From Crocodylus rhombifer (Eukaryota; Chordata; Crocodylia; Crocodylidae), in contig JAVSML010020805.1 of the NCBI GenBank assembly GCA_038503035.1, forward strand, positions 6,387-70,386: DNA of 64,000 nt. Direction: 5' to 3'. How positions within the stretch are numbered: position 1 is the stretch's first letter; each line of letters opens with the position of its first letter. Position numbers and translations under genes: made by a program. The notes under the pieces were generated by a model that saw nothing but the letters and a program-made list of their open reading frames with translations, did not search any database and had not been told where the DNA came from. Below are positions 1 to 11,370 of this stretch, piece after piece.

Positions 1-520
1 AAAAAAAAAAAAATCAAGAGGGAAGTTAACCTTCTAAAAAGGATCCATATTGAAGAAAAGAAAGGTCCCCACCCAACTATACCTGGAAGAAAAAAAAGAG
101 ATACACCCATAGAGAAAGTGTGGGTCTAAAATGTACTGGAGAAAGCAGCTTAACACATTCCCAGTGAGAATACTTGAAAGAGAGAGAGCGAGAGAGAAAC
201 CCGATCAAGTTAAAAAAAACCCAAAAAACACACCCCGAAATGCTTAGTTTTCCCCAAGTTTTAAAGAAATATCCTACTTAGAGCAAACAAAGCTGAAGCT
301 TCCTTTATAAACACGACTGAATTCCTTCCCCTAGGAAACATACGGGCTATCTAGACATAGATACAGAAATAAAAATCAACCCTCTTGCAACACCGCAGTC
401 CAGGAGTTGCGTGTTAGTTTGCATCAGACACACACACCTCCCCAGAACAGAAATAGTTAAAAACCAACAACAGCCACCACCATCATTTAAAACAATAGAA
501 GAACAAAAAGAAAGAAACTA
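1..520. other. AT-rich, purine-rich non-coding stretch
   Basis: Begins with a run of 13 A and contains an imperfect AG-repeat near 180-200 and several short A runs. No reading frame, splice pair or repeat end is recognisable. If the promoter-like block to its right is a minus-strand first exon, this stretch would be the start of the following intron. Confidence 0.4.
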
Positions 521-527
521 GTCTTAC

Positions 528-1150
528 CCTGGCTTTCTCCCCTCTCCGAAGTTGCACCAACAAGAGTCTCCAAGTTTGTTTCTCCTCCTTGTATCTGTTT
601 CCCCCACTCTTCAAAGCAGCAGATTAAGAAATGGAAGGGGGGCGGGGGGGGAAGTTGCCAGCGGGGTTATCCCTCTGCCTCCTCTCTTCAATATCTCAGT
701 GTGACAATATCCAACACCAAAAAAAGAAATTACCCTGGGTGAGCGCCTTCTTTTCGCCCTTTGCAAACACACGCACCACAAAAAAAAAGCCACACCAAAG
801 AACTCTAAAGTCGAGTTTCCCAAGAAATCCCTAACAGGAAAACGAGAGCCCAATCCCTGATCAAATCAATTTAAAAAGAGCAAAGCGGCAATCTTTTCTT
901 CCACCTCTCCCTCGCCTGGGATCTTCTCTTCTTTCTTTCTTTCTGGCGGTTTTTTTTTCTTTCCCCTTCTTTCAAGATCCAACACCTAAAATGGAAGTTG
1001 CACCCAGCCAAAGGCAAAGCAAGCTGGGTGGTGACAAACTAAGCTTGCCAACCCAACCCCTCTTTCCCTAAGTGATGTCAGCTTCTGCAAAGCTCCAATG
1101 GGAAGCAGGCATCAATCAGGCACGCGAAAACATCCAATAGGAAACTTTAG
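528..1150 (-). promoter_or_regulatory. Putative minus-strand promoter and non-coding first exon
   Basis: Read on the minus strand, two inverted CCAAT boxes (ATTGG, from plus-strand CCAATGG near 1096 and CCAATAG near 1133) are followed by about 500 bp free of recognisable repeats. The block ends in a strong splice donor, CCAGG|GTAAGA, with the last exon base at 528. Pyrimidine/purine-biased 5'UTR-like sequence lies between, with no long ORF. In human the gene head-to-head with BTBD18 is CTNND1, so a distal non-coding CTNND1 exon is a reasonable guess. Identity is inferred from synteny only. The 47 kb to BTBD18 is mostly transposons, so expansion by insertion is plausible. An unrelated promoter is possible. 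Confidence 0.4.
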
Positions 1151-1264
1151 TCTAGGAATTAAAAAAAAAAAAAGGGAAAAAAATGAGGGAAAAAAAATAA
1201 AAAAAGAAAGGTGGAGAGGGGCGCGAGGAAGAGAGTAGGAAGGGATAGAAAAATAACTTCTTTT

Positions 1265-2304
1265 AGTGAAGATAACAAAAAACAAAATCAGAGCAGGAAA
1301 GAAAATGTAGCTGCGAGAAAAGACAAAGCAAACTTGAAAAGCTAGCCATTAGCATATAGATGTGGCTCTGCTACTAGCACTCTTCATTTGTCTTTGCTTT
1401 CCCTTCTTTCACTCCTCTCCCTGTGTTGGCAAGCTCAAATGCATACTTGTGGTTGTTTCTTGTGCTCTTCTCCCTGCTTTGCACCCCAAAAGGAGAATGG
1501 CAATTGCAAAAAGGAGGGTTGGGAAACATGCTTATAATCAACTGATAAGAGAGGCTAAGATTTGAAATGCAACCTTGATTGTATTGCATTTATCTATATG
1601 AGCCCAGATTGTGAGAGGTGCTATCAAATCTTGGTTGAGGGGTGGCTTCTTGTTTTATTTCAACCAGGGGCTTTTGCTAGCAATTAAGCACACTGATTTT
1701 TAGTGTAAAGCAGATTAGGAATGTTCACTCCCTGCTTTCTCCTAAAAACCAGTGAAGAAGAGAGCTCCTTTGATTTGTATTACTAATTCAATAGTTTGTA
1801 TTACTGTATTGTATTAGTAATACAAATTGTATTGAATTATATAATTCAATATAGTTCACAGCTTGTAAATTACATTTACAAACCATCAATTAATACAGAG
1901 AGGGAGAAAAATCCTCTAAACTTTTGCATTGTGGCTGTGAAGGATGTTAACTTTGATTACATTTCTAAGAGTGCCAACCTGTAAGAGAACTAGTGCTATG
2001 TAGTAGCACCTAGCTAAGTGTGGGAGTTGCTGGGAAGGACTCATGGCTTGAATATTTATGTGAAAACTGAGTCCTAAACAGAGGATTTTTTTTATTGGGT
2101 GTTTTAGTTTCTATTTAACGATGCACATGGTGGGATGGAATACCAAAAATAAAATTATCATGGACTTCAAGTGGAGCAGGGTCAAGTCTGGATGCATAGT
2201 TATTGATTCAACCTGACCCTAATATTAACACGCCTACATCTAGTTAGCACCAAGATAGCAATGAAGATTATCACTGTGTAAACAGCCACTAGGCTAAATC
2301 TATA
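1265..2304. other. Intergenic or intronic, no recognised feature
   Basis: AT-rich sequence with a short self-similar TATTA/AATTGTATT patch near 1790-1860. No supported gene, RNA or complete repeat is seen. Confidence 0.4.
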
Positions 2305-2312
2305 TGTTAAAT

Positions 2313-2521
2313 CAGCAGTTCCCAACATCTGACAGATTGCGCACCACCAATTAAAAGCAATACAACCTTCAGTACCACTAACAAATTTTTCAGTTCAACC
2401 TTAAGTACCACCAGTAAATTTTTGTCACATAAAGTCATTCTAATAAATCTGGTAATGTGTAACACTGACAGGTTGTCTGTGTACCACTGGTGGTACGTGT
2501 ACCACAGATTGGAAACTGCTG
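2313..2521. mobile_element. hAT-type MITE (209 bp)
   Basis: Starts CAGCAGTTCCCAA and ends TTGGAAACTGCTG, which are terminal inverted repeats. It is flanked by the 8-bp duplication TGTTAAAT (2305-2312) / TATTAAAT (2522-2529), with 7 of 8 matching. Eight-bp target duplications and CAG...CTG ends are typical of hAT. The interior has repeated 'accacca' and 'gtacca' words and no coding capacity, so it is a non-autonomous copy. Confidence 0.75.
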
Positions 2522-2739
2522 TATTAAATAGTATATAGTGAAATCTCTGAGAGTAATGGATGCTCCATACCTTTAAAAATGAGGTCCTCTAGCTGATTCA
2601 TTGGGCAAATTCCAGATGCTCCTTACTTACAAGGATAGCAATCCTTTCATTCTCGGGTTTAAGCCCAGAGTGCTCTTCATATTCCACTCTGAGAAGCTGG
2701 GTAGCTGTTGGCAGGAGAAGAGATACTGTCACTCTAGAG

Positions 2740-3055
2740 CAGCATTTTTCAACCCATGGGTTGCAACCCAAAAGCGGGTCGTGAGAATATATGAAAGGAT
2801 TACGAACAAACTTTAAAAATGGATTCTCCTTTAAAGACAAAAAATGTGGGAAAGCGTGGCTTTTCCCTTACAGGCTGACAGAGTTCCACCTGCAAGGGGC
2901 TACTTGGGCGCCCCCCTCCCCCGACACACGCATACGCCGTGAGGGGCTACTGTCTGGGGGTGGGGGCAGCCAGCTGGAAGTGAGGGACACTGGGTCATGA
3001 CTGGCCATCAATGTTTACAAATATGTCCTGGTACAAAAAAGGTTGAGAACCACTG
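2740..3055. mobile_element. hAT-type MITE, family A copy 1
   Basis: Left end CAGCATTTTTCAACC, right end GGTTGAGAACCACTG, with flanks CTCTAGAG (2732-2739) and ATCTAGAG (3056-3063), a 7/8 target duplication. The interior shares long stretches with the copy at 15945-16268, including 'gaatatatgaaagg' and 'catcaatgtttacaaat'. There is no transposase. A GC-rich centre with a G-run near 2955 differs from the second copy. Confidence 0.82.
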
Positions 3056-3063
3056 ATCTAGAG

Positions 3064-4465
3064 GAACTTAGACTCTAGGTACTCAAAAGTCTTCTCAGCA
3101 AGACTGTGTTATCCTGTAGCGTAAGCTAAGTCCCAGTTCAGTGTGGCTTAGGCATGTAACCTGGGCCAGGCTGCTACCAAATAAGCCCAGGCCACTTAGC
3201 ATGCAATTCTTGCCTCTATTCAAGCACAAAAAAAGATCTGCTTGGTACAACTCGGTCTGTCTACTGCACTGCGTGGTGCAGGGGAACCAGTAAGCACTCC
3301 TGTATAGACTAGCCACATTCATTTTCACCTCTAGACCATGCTTACAGTGAGTCTAGATGACCCAAAGGTAAAATCACCAGTGGTCCATCTACACTCACAA
3401 GCTTACTCTGCCTAACACCAGGAGAATACCACCAGTAAAAGGAGCAATGGCAGGAGAATTACAGAAAATCCCCTTTGTAGTCAAGGCTATGTATATTGAA
3501 GACCCAAGGTCTGTAAACAAAGGAAAATAATCAGCATACATATGATAAACAGAATGTTGAGATAAACGTCAGTTTGTGGAGAGGCATCTAATTAGGGTGC
3601 AGGGATCTGTGTTTGGCCTTGTGCTAATGATATATTTCAGGTAGATCTGGAAGGTATCAGATGTAAACAGCGTGCCTATTAAATCAACAGAGGATACAAA
3701 GGCTACAACACTACTCCTATTGACTTTAAAGGCACTAAATCAAGAAGTGTTGCAAACATTGCTTTGTCACAGCAAAAAAATGCAGAGATCTAGAGAGTTA
3801 GAGACATGGGCAGGACATGACAGCATACGGTTTAACAAACTGTCAGAAGAAAACTAATTCCAAAATTCAGTGCTGCATGAGATTAAGAAAATGAGGAAGC
3901 ATTAGTGCTTTCAAAGATCTAGGAATGGAAGTCACTAGTCATCACTGAAATTAGGCATGAGTTTGAAAACAAAAGAGGCTGCCATGATATGGGGCTGAGC
4001 ACATTACATCACAGGACAAAAACATGGCAGCTTCAGTTGCAATTGTGGCGTAGCTACATCTTCAATATTAGGATGATTCTTTGGTCCACAGTGGCTCCTT
4101 TGAACCATTCTGGCTGCTTGGGAATTTGCCAATGATATGGAATCTGCAGAGTTCTGTCCCACGCATGTTCAAGCTGGCCTCAGAATCAAGAAGACACAAA
4201 AGTAACATGAAGCCACTTTGCCCCCAGCTGTCAGGTTATTTGTCTGCATAATTATGTTCTAGATAATACATTAGGAGAAAGGTGTTGGCAAGCTGGAGGC
4301 AGTGGGAGAACGATTGGGAGAGTATGGCTGATTTATGGAGAAAGATTAAAATAAATAAATGTGCATGGCTCTGCTAAGCAAGAATGAGGTAGGGGAAATA
4401 GGCTACAGATATTTGAAAAAGGTAATCCCCAGTAGCATTTAAGTACACCGCTGCTTATGAAACCT
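3064..4465. other. No recognised gene or repeat
   Basis: Unique-looking sequence. Only short ORFs without recognisable domains are present, and no repeat termini or tRNA-like structures were identified. Confidence 0.35.
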
Positions 4466-4470
4466 TATAC

Positions 4471-5515
4471 CAGGGGTAGGCAACCTTTGGCACAGGTGGC
4501 AGAGTGTAGCACACAAAGGCATTTTGCTTGGCGCAAACACCTCAGGGCAGACAGTGGGGAAGGGGCTGGGGCTGTGCTGCTGCAACAAGGATTGGGCTCC
4601 TTGCAGCTCCCCCCACCATTCACCCCTAGCACCCCAACATCTTACAAGTCGAGGCTGACAATGTTTTTGGCACTCTCCATAGGCATAAGGACAAAAAAAA
4701 TGGCGGGGGGCTGAGCATGTGCACATGCCCCACCTCAACAGGTAAGTCTGCGAGGGAAGGGTCGGGGGGAGGGAGTGGGTCTGGGGCAGGTGCTGCCCAA
4801 CTGGGGCAAACTGGGGCACAGGACCTGTACTGTGGCTCGTCCAGGAGATGCAGGGAGGCAGTAGCAGGTTCCACCACTGCATGCACCCCGGGAGGGCATG
4901 GGGAGTGTGTGCCCCCAAATCTGTGTGAGGCAGGGTGGGCTGCCACTGCGGGCTTGGGCTGTACCCGGCTCTTCCCGGCAGGGGAGTTGGGCTGCACTGC
5001 ACTTGGGGCAGGTGGCAGCAGTGCTGGAAGGGGAGTTGGAGGGACTATGGTGAATTTTGGGGTGGCTGCAAACCCCCCCCCCCATAGCACCTTTCCAGCA
5101 CTGCCACTGCCAGGCTGCTGTGCCCCATGCAGATCCAGGGGCACACACCCCCATGCCTCCCAGGGTGCACACAATGGTGGGAGATGCACCCCCTAGACAA
5201 GCCACTCACAGCTCAGTCCCATGCCCTGCCCCAGCTGTGCAGTGCCTGCCCCAACCCTACTCCCTCCCTCACCGCTGCCTGTCCACCCCTCCCCACCCCT
5301 GCTGCAGCTGCTGGAAGCCTGAGGCTGGGCTGCCTTGTGGCCCTACCGCTGCCCTGCATTTCAGGGGGCTAAGTCCCGTTATCCCCCCTTCCTCTGCCTA
5401 TGCTGTGCCCCAAAATGTTGCTGACTTTTGCCTTACACAGTCTGTAAGGTGCAACTCTGCTCTGTCTTCGGCCTGACTTCAGACTAACACAGCTAACTAC
5501 TTCTCTCTGCCCAGT
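4471..5515. repeat. GC-rich repeat-derived block with a MITE left end
   Basis: Begins with CAGGGGTAGGCAACCTTTGG, a hAT-MITE-like terminus whose partner end is not visible. The middle is rich in CCCCA/TGGGG words and carries long overlapping ORFs on both strands that look like base-composition artefacts. Around 5474-5500 it reads 'ttcagactaacacagcta', a motif common at the ends of reptilian Penelope-like copies. It is probably a mosaic of truncated repeats. Confidence 0.4.
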
Positions 5516-5640
5516 AAGGGAGAAAGGATGCATCTACATGAGACTCTTTATTCCTCAGCAGACTAATTTACTGCACAGTAAAGCATCACTATCTACACAT
5601 GTGCAACATTTACTGTGCAGTAAATTAATCTGCTGCACAG

Positions 5641-7146
5641 TTGGCTGCTAGCCAGGGGGCCCTCCATTCCCTTCCCTCCCTGCCCCTCCCCCTGCTCCCC
5701 ACCCTGCCTGGGAAAGCTTCCTCATGCCCTCTGGAGTCGTTGTCCCCCAACACACAGGGAGGTGGGAGGCAATGCAGAACTTTATTGAGAAGCCAACGCT
5801 GTTCCAGCTGGAGGACTCGCAGACCTGCAAAGCCCAGGGCGTGGAGCAGCAGGAGGAGAGGGACTGGAGGACTGCACCTTCAGGGATAGATTCCTCACCC
5901 TCAAGGAGAGACACGTTGCCCTTGTCAAGATGATGCTCAAGGCCCAGAAGCGTGGTAGCCCAGGCAGTGAAGGCAATGGAGGAGGACAGTTGGGTGCTGG
6001 ACACTGTCCTGGCCTTGGCAGTCTCTTTCATGCCGCTGTGGCACAGTCCCCATCCCCACCCAGCTCCCTGCAGCCACCTGCAACCCAGCTCCCAGCCCTG
6101 GCCCTGTCTTGCCTCTGGCAGCTGCCCGCAGCCCAGCACCAAGCCACTCAGTGGGTTTGGGACGAGGTCCAGAGATACCTGCAGCAACCAGGGTTCCCTG
6201 CCTCTGCTTCTGAGCCAGATCCCTGGGCAGCTGCCTCCCATCACATTCCATGCAGCCCCTGAGTGGGAGCTGCCTGCAGCAAAACTGGCACTGCACCTGG
6301 GCCCTGTTGGCCCCAGCCCCATAGTGGAGAAGGGTGAGCAGACTGCGCAGCCTGGACAGTGGCTGCCCTCACCCCCAGTCAAGCCCCCAACCTGCTGGCC
6401 CCTCTGCAGTTTCCGCACCAAGAGTAGAAAGGACGGAGGCCAGGATGCTAGGTATGCCTCCTGGGCACATACCACACTACATAGTTGCACAGGGAAGAGG
6501 GCACTTTATTGATGGTGGGCAGTGGGATTTGAGGTGGGATCAGTTGTTGGTGGGGGAGGGCAGGAGAATCTGTTGTTGGGAATGGAGTCTGTTGTTAGTG
6601 AGGGAAATAAAGACTGTTACTTGAAACTTCCCATAGTGTGTGTGGTCTTGGGGTTGCCCTGTGGGCCTGGAGTTCAGGGGCAGCCACCCAGGTGCCCTAC
6701 TGTGGGGGGTGGAGGAGGAGGTGGTCCACAAGAGCCTTACAGACCCAAAAGTGTCTATGGTGCGCTGGCCTCAGGCTTTCAGGACAGTGTCCCTGCCAGA
6801 CTGACCCTACCCATGGAGCCCCTTGCCAGGCTGAGCCTGTCCCGCCAAAGCCCCCTGCCAAGCTGAGCCTGTCCCCCTGGAGTCCCTTGCCAAGCTGAGC
6901 CTTCCCTCCCCCACAGAGCCTCCTGCCAGCCTGAGCCTGCCCCACAAATCCCCCGCAAAGCTGAGCCTTACCCCAAGCACCCTGGGACCCGGGCAGCTAC
7001 AGCCAAAGCCTTCAGGTCTCCCTCACTGCTGCAGGAGGCAGAAGAGGCAGGACCAGGCTTGGATCTGTCTACTCCTATTGGGAGCAAATCTGTGCCCTAG
7101 AGGGTGCATGTGTAGGCACATTCCTGGGGAAAGCTTACTGGGCATG
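5641..7146. other. Left interior of the outer TIR element
   Basis: GC-rich sequence with overlapping open frames on both strands, a possible AATAAA at 6606-6611 on the plus strand, and a repetitive CTGAGCCTGnCCC word series at about 6785-6965. No domain was recognised. Decayed accessory-gene sequence of the host transposon is conceivable but unproven. Near 7079-7141 it becomes one half of a short palindrome whose other half is at about 14433-14467. Confidence 0.35.
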
Positions 7147-7159
7147 TCTATACATGCTA
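7147..7159 (+). repeat. Left 13-bp target-site duplication of the PLE stack
   Basis: TCTATACATGCTA occurs here and again, identically and in the same orientation, at 14380-14392. It brackets the Penelope-like composite and dates all inner insertions as a single locus. Confidence 0.85.
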
Positions 7160-8080
7160 CAGGGGTGTAGGTTGTAGCTGTGTTGGTCTAAGGACATAGG
7201 CAGACAAGGTTCTTTAGGTGAATCTGATATCTTTTATTAGACCCACTTAAATAGTTGGAAAGCAATTATTAAGCAAGCGTTCAGGTTCAAAAACCCTTTG
7301 TCCGGCTAAGGAAGTTTTAGCAGTTGGTGTGTGCTCTTCCTGGATAGAATGAAAAGTAAAGAAGCCAGAGGCTGGGCTGGTATGCATACAAGATAGGCAG
7401 TCAGTGAAGATGTAGACTGAGGAGTCAATGGGTGAGAGACAGGCTGGGGGGTGGGGAGGGGGGAGAGAAGGGGGATGAATAGTGGAGAGATACCTGGGGA
7501 GTCACATGTCAGGCAGGTTATAATATGTCATAAATCCAATGTCTATATTTAGTCCATGATTTTTAGTATCCAGGAGGTGGATAAGTGGAGTTCATAGGCT
7601 CATTTCTGGGAAGTGTTTTGTAAGTTTCCTTTGAGGATCAGGACTGAGAGACTGGCGAGAGAGTGGTTTTCTTTTGAGAAATGTGCCCCCACAGGTAACT
7701 GGGTATTCCTGTCTTTGATAGATTTCCAGTGTGCATCATTCTGGTGCGCAGTTGTTGTTTGGTCTCTCCTATGTATTTTCCATCAGGGCATTTGGTGCAT
7801 TGGATGAGATATATTACATTTTTGGAGGTGCAGCTGTAAGATCCGGGAATGCTGATGGCTCTGTTGTGGAGTTGTGGGGGTGTTGGAAATGTGTTGGCAG
7901 GTTTTGCATTTCTAGTCATGGCATGGTCTGGATCCATTTGGTGTGTTCTGGGCCTGAGGAAGTTTGCTTCTGGTGATGAGGTTAGTGAGGTTCAGTGCTT
8001 GTTTGAAGGATGGGTGGCTCTGGGAAGATCTCTTTAAGAATAGGGTTTCTTTGTAGTATGGGTTGCAATTGTTTGAGGAA
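7160..8080 (-). mobile_element. Inverted extra 3' copy of a Penelope-like element
   Basis: On the minus strand this carries the PLE 3' end: the linker reading LKQLQPILQRNPILKEI, then the GIY-YIG domain, then the non-coding tail with 'tctaataaaagatatcaga'. The same sequence follows in the plus direction at about 9700-10407 plus 14188-14379, so the two form an inverted repeat with arms of about 0.9 kb. The inversion junction is near 8080. Inverted partial copies at one end are a known habit of PLE insertions. Confidence 0.8.
7638..7937 (-). pseudogene. PLE GIY-YIG endonuclease domain, inverted copy
   Basis: The translation contains YLIQCTKCPDGKYIGET followed by QQLRTRM. This is the CCHH-associated GIY-YIG nuclease signature of Penelope-like elements, which nicks target DNA during retrotransposition. 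It is isolated from any RT on the same strand, so it is a fragment rather than a gene. It matches the plus-strand copy at 9848-10156 closely, with a few substitutions and an indel near the TPPQL/ITTPY segment. Confidence 0.85.
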
Positions 8081-8570
8081 CCCTGGCAGACCTATCGTAT
8101 CCAACCATGGGACCCTAACTGAGGAAATACCAGGTTTCATTGACTCAATCTTAAAACTGCTCGTAACCCACAGAGCAAGTTTTGTCCAAGACACTACAGA
8201 CTTTCTACGGAAACTTAAAAACACAGACCACCTTCCCAGCAACACCCTCGTAGCCACCATGGACGTTACCAGCCTATATATCAACATCTCACACCACAGT
8301 GGCATCCAAGCCTGCATTACATAGCTACAGGAACAAGATTATAACTCAGAATACAGACCCAAAGATAATACTGGCCTTATACACTTCATCCTCACACAAA
8401 ATAATTTCACTTTAATAACCAACACTTCCTCCAGATGATGGGAACAGCTATGGGCACCAAAATGGCTCCACATTATGCCAACCTTTTTATGAGCCACCTG
8501 GAAGACTTCCTCAAGAACTGCACCATCAAACCCTTGCTATCCTTAAGATATATCGATTACAACTTCATCA
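8081..8570 (+). pseudogene. PLE reverse transcriptase fragment
   Basis: The frame reads GRPIVSNHGTLTEEIPGFID and later ATMDVTSLYINI, matching the PLE RT 'GRPIVS...TLTE' and 'DVTSLYTNI' motifs. The catalytic YxDD box reads Y-I-D-Y just before the CR1 insertion (about 8548-8560), so the second aspartate is lost. Stops at 8322-8324 and elsewhere make it non-functional. Confidence 0.8.
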
Positions 8571-9230
8571 TTTGAAGAAAGAGACTTGGGAGTCATCACT
8601 GACCACAAGATGAACATAAGCCTGCAATGTGATGCTGCGGCTAGTAAAGTAACCAAAACGCTGGCTTGCATCCATAGATGCTTCTCAAGCAAATCCCGGG
8701 ACGTCATTCTCCCATTGTACTCAGCCTTGGTGAGGCCACAGCTAGAGTACTGTGTCCAGTTTTGGGCTCCACAATTCAAAAAGGATGTGGAGAAGCTTGA
8801 GAGAGTCCAGAGAAGAGACACATGCATGATCAGAGGTCAGGAAAACAGACCTTACAATGACAGGCTGAGAGCCATGGGGCTCTTCAGCCTGGAAAAGCGC
8901 AGGCTCAGGGGTGATCTGATGGCCACCTATAAGTTATCAGGGGTGACCACCAGTTTCTGGAGGAACATTTGTTCACCAGAGTGCCCCAAGACCATTTCAG
9001 GCTGGACATAAGGAACAATTTCTTTACTGTCCAAGCCCCCACGGTCTGAAACAGCCTACCATCAGAGGTGGTTCAAGCACCTACATTGAACACCTTCAAG
9101 AGTAAATTGGATGCTTATCTTACTGGGACCTATGACCCCAGCTGACTTCCTGCCCTTCAGGCGCGAGGCTGGACTCAATGATCTTCTAAGGTCCCTTCCA
9201 GCTCTAATGTCTATGAAATCTATGAATTTG
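8571..9230 (+). mobile_element. CR1 LINE 3' fragment inserted in the PLE
   Basis: The translation contains ERDLGVITDHKMNISLQC, then [19 protein letters not shown] and LFSLEKRRLRGDLMATYK. This is the C-terminal part of CR1 ORF2. It ends in the CR1-type 3'UTR 'gatcttctaaggtcccttcc' and the ATGAAATCT-type terminal octamer repeats at about 9210-9230. The copy is 5'-truncated, as usual for CR1, and splits the PLE RT from the rest of that element. Confidence 0.88.
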
Positions 9231-9847
9231 GACTGAAAACCTACAATCTCTGATTGAGTTCCATCAGAAATTCAGCAATCACCATACCTCCATCTGACTT
9301 TCTCTAGAATACTCCAGCACCAACCTCTCCTTTTTAGACACGATGATCAGTATCCAGAATGATAAAATACAGACCACGTTATACAAGAAACCCACAGACC
9401 AGCATACATATCTTCACAGAACCAGCAGTCACCCTAAACACACCAAATAAGCTGTGATATACAGCCAAGCCCCCAGAAACCACCAAATTTGACCTGAAGA
9501 GAACACCTGGGATTGCCATCTCACCAATCTTAAAAAGGCTTTCACCCAACAAAGACACTCCTCCAGAGAAATAGATCGCACATTTGAAAGAGCCATCCAG
9601 ATACCACATGAAGAACTGCTGCAGTACAGAAGAAAAAACCCCACAAATTGCACACCGCTGGTTATGACATATCACCCCTCCCTCGAACCCATACAGAAAA
9701 TCCTCAAACAGTTGCAACCCATACTAGAAAGAGACGCTATTCTTAAAGAGACCTTCCCAGAGTCACCCATCCTACCCTTCAAACAAGCACTGAACCTCAC
9801 TAACCTCATCACTAGAAGCAAACTTCCTCAGGCCCAGAACACACCAA

Positions 9848-10156
9848 ATGGATCCAGACCATGCCATGACAAGAAATGCAAAACCTGCCAACACATCTCC
9901 ACCATCCCCCACAATTACTACACCCTACAACAGAGCCATCAGCATTCCCGGATCTTATAGCTGCACCTCCAGAAATACAATACATCTCATCCAATGCACC
10001 AAATGCCCTGATGGAAAATACATAGGAGAGACCAAACAACAACTGCGCACCAGAATGATGCACACTGGAAATCTATCAAAGACAGGAATACCCAGTTACC
10101 TGTGGGGGCACATTTCTCACAAGAAAACCACTCTCTCGCCAATCTCTCAGTCCTGA
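9848..10156 (+). pseudogene. PLE GIY-YIG endonuclease domain, direct copy
   Basis: Contains IQCTKCPDGKYIGETKQQ and LRTRM, the PLE-type GIY-YIG core, followed by SYLWGHISHKKTTLSPISQS. It lies in the right place downstream of the RT and linker. The upstream frame has stops, so no complete polyprotein can be made. Confidence 0.85.
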
Positions 10157-10399
10157 TCCTCAAAGGAAACTTACAAAACACTTCCCAGAGACGAGCCTAT
10201 GAACTCCACTTATCCACCGCCTGGATACTAAAAATCGTGGACTAAATGTAGACATTGGATTTATGACATATTATAACCTGCCTGACATGTGACTCCCCAG
10301 GTATCTCTCCACTATTCATCCCCCTTCTCTCCCCCCTCCCTATCCCCCAGCCTGTCTCTTACCCACTGACTCCTCAATCTACATTTTCACTGACTACCT

Positions 10400-10407
10400 G
10401 TCTTGTA
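10400..10407 (+). repeat. Left target duplication of the hAT element
   Basis: GTCTTGTA is repeated at 14188-14195. The inverted PLE arm preserves the same site without an insertion, as RC of 'tacaagatag' near 7390, which confirms it as the integration point. Confidence 0.75.
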
Positions 10408-10429
10408 GGGCTGTGCAAAGCTTTGACTT

Positions 10430-10600
10430 AATATTCGATTCGACAAATATTCGACATATTCAACCTTGAAAAGTGAAAGTCAAGTCGAATAGCAGCTGAT
10501 TGAATAGCTGGCGAATCAAATACCGGAAGTCGAATATTAACAGTGCCAGTCCAATATTAACAGCGCGGGTCGAATATTCGACAAGGGTCGAATATTTGAT
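10430..10600. repeat. Subterminal TCGAATATT cluster, hAT left end
   Basis: Words such as TCGAATATTCGA, ATATTCGAC and GTCGAATATTAACAG recur at least six times. The matching cluster at 14040-14165 is near the right end. In hAT elements, repeated subterminal motifs are known transposase-binding sites; that role is inferred here. Confidence 0.6.
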
Positions 10601-11370
10601 TTGCCTATACTGGATTCTCTGTGGGGGGAAAAAAATGGAAAGTGAGGGGAGGGAGGGGGAGACGGGGAAGGAGTGCTTTCATGACTGACTTGTGTGGCTG
10701 GCCAGTGACCTGTCAGCATTCTCTGAGGTCCCTTCCAATCCCAGTGCTCTGGGGGAGAGCCAGAGAAAATGCAGAAAAGGCAGCAGTTTGTCAGCTGCCC
10801 TGCTTTCTGCCTTGGGGTCAGTTTCTGAGCTGCTGGTGTTCTCTAGCACCTCCGCGTCAGACCACGACGGCTGGAAGCCCTGATCTTCAACAGATTCCCT
10901 GCTTGCAACGCTAGCAACAGGGATTTCTGAGAACTTGGTGCTTTTATTTTATAACTACTTTTCATATAAGTTTACGCTTATTTTGGATAGGGTTAGTAGT
11001 AGCCTAGGATCTATTCTATATATAGGAATGTAGTTTATATATATATATTTTTATACATCATTCATTCTTTCCACCACACCAACGCTTCTCGATATATTAT
11101 CTACACACACACAAGCACATTTACATAACATCCAGAAATCTAGCCCGCGGCGCACAGCACACTTAGAGGTTCCAGTTTTCATATGAAGGAACACATTATG
11201 AAGTGGGGTGGAAAGGCAGGTGGCCACACTAGCCAGCCTGAACGAAGGGGAGCAAGGAGGGTTGCAAGCGGGAGAGCTGCAGTTTCCCCCCCAACAAACT
11301 CAGACGCAGCCTCTTTCCTCCTGCTACAAGGGATGAGGCTGCTACAAGCAGTAAAGAGAGGGGGGCAGCA

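Larger units (their letters stand above)
8081..10407 (+). mobile_element. Penelope-like element, plus-strand body (part 1)
   Basis: Reads RT, linker and GIY-YIG in order on the plus strand, interrupted by a CR1 copy at about 8571-9230 and cut at its 3' end by a hAT at 10408. The rest of the 3' tail resumes at 14188. Starting within the RT, it is 5'-truncated and joined to the inverted 3' copy at about 8080. Multiple stops disrupt the frame (for example after GIQACIT at 8322-8324 and across 9240-9660). Confidence 0.82.

Noticed and set aside
4439..5476. Several overlapping long frames (up to 187 codons) on both strands
   Set aside because: They overlap in several frames, are Pro/Gly/Ser/Cys-rich by base composition, and have no domain, splice context or codon pattern. 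The block looks repeat-derived.
5560..5625. CRISPR-like or satellite repeat array from repeated palindromes
   Set aside because: Only two copies per arm, mirrored in the opposite arm. This is a TIR structure in a eukaryotic genome.
5648..6490. 280-codon minus-strand frame
   Set aside because: GC-rich shadow frame inside a transposon. Frames in other phases and strands are equally open and no domain is recognisable.
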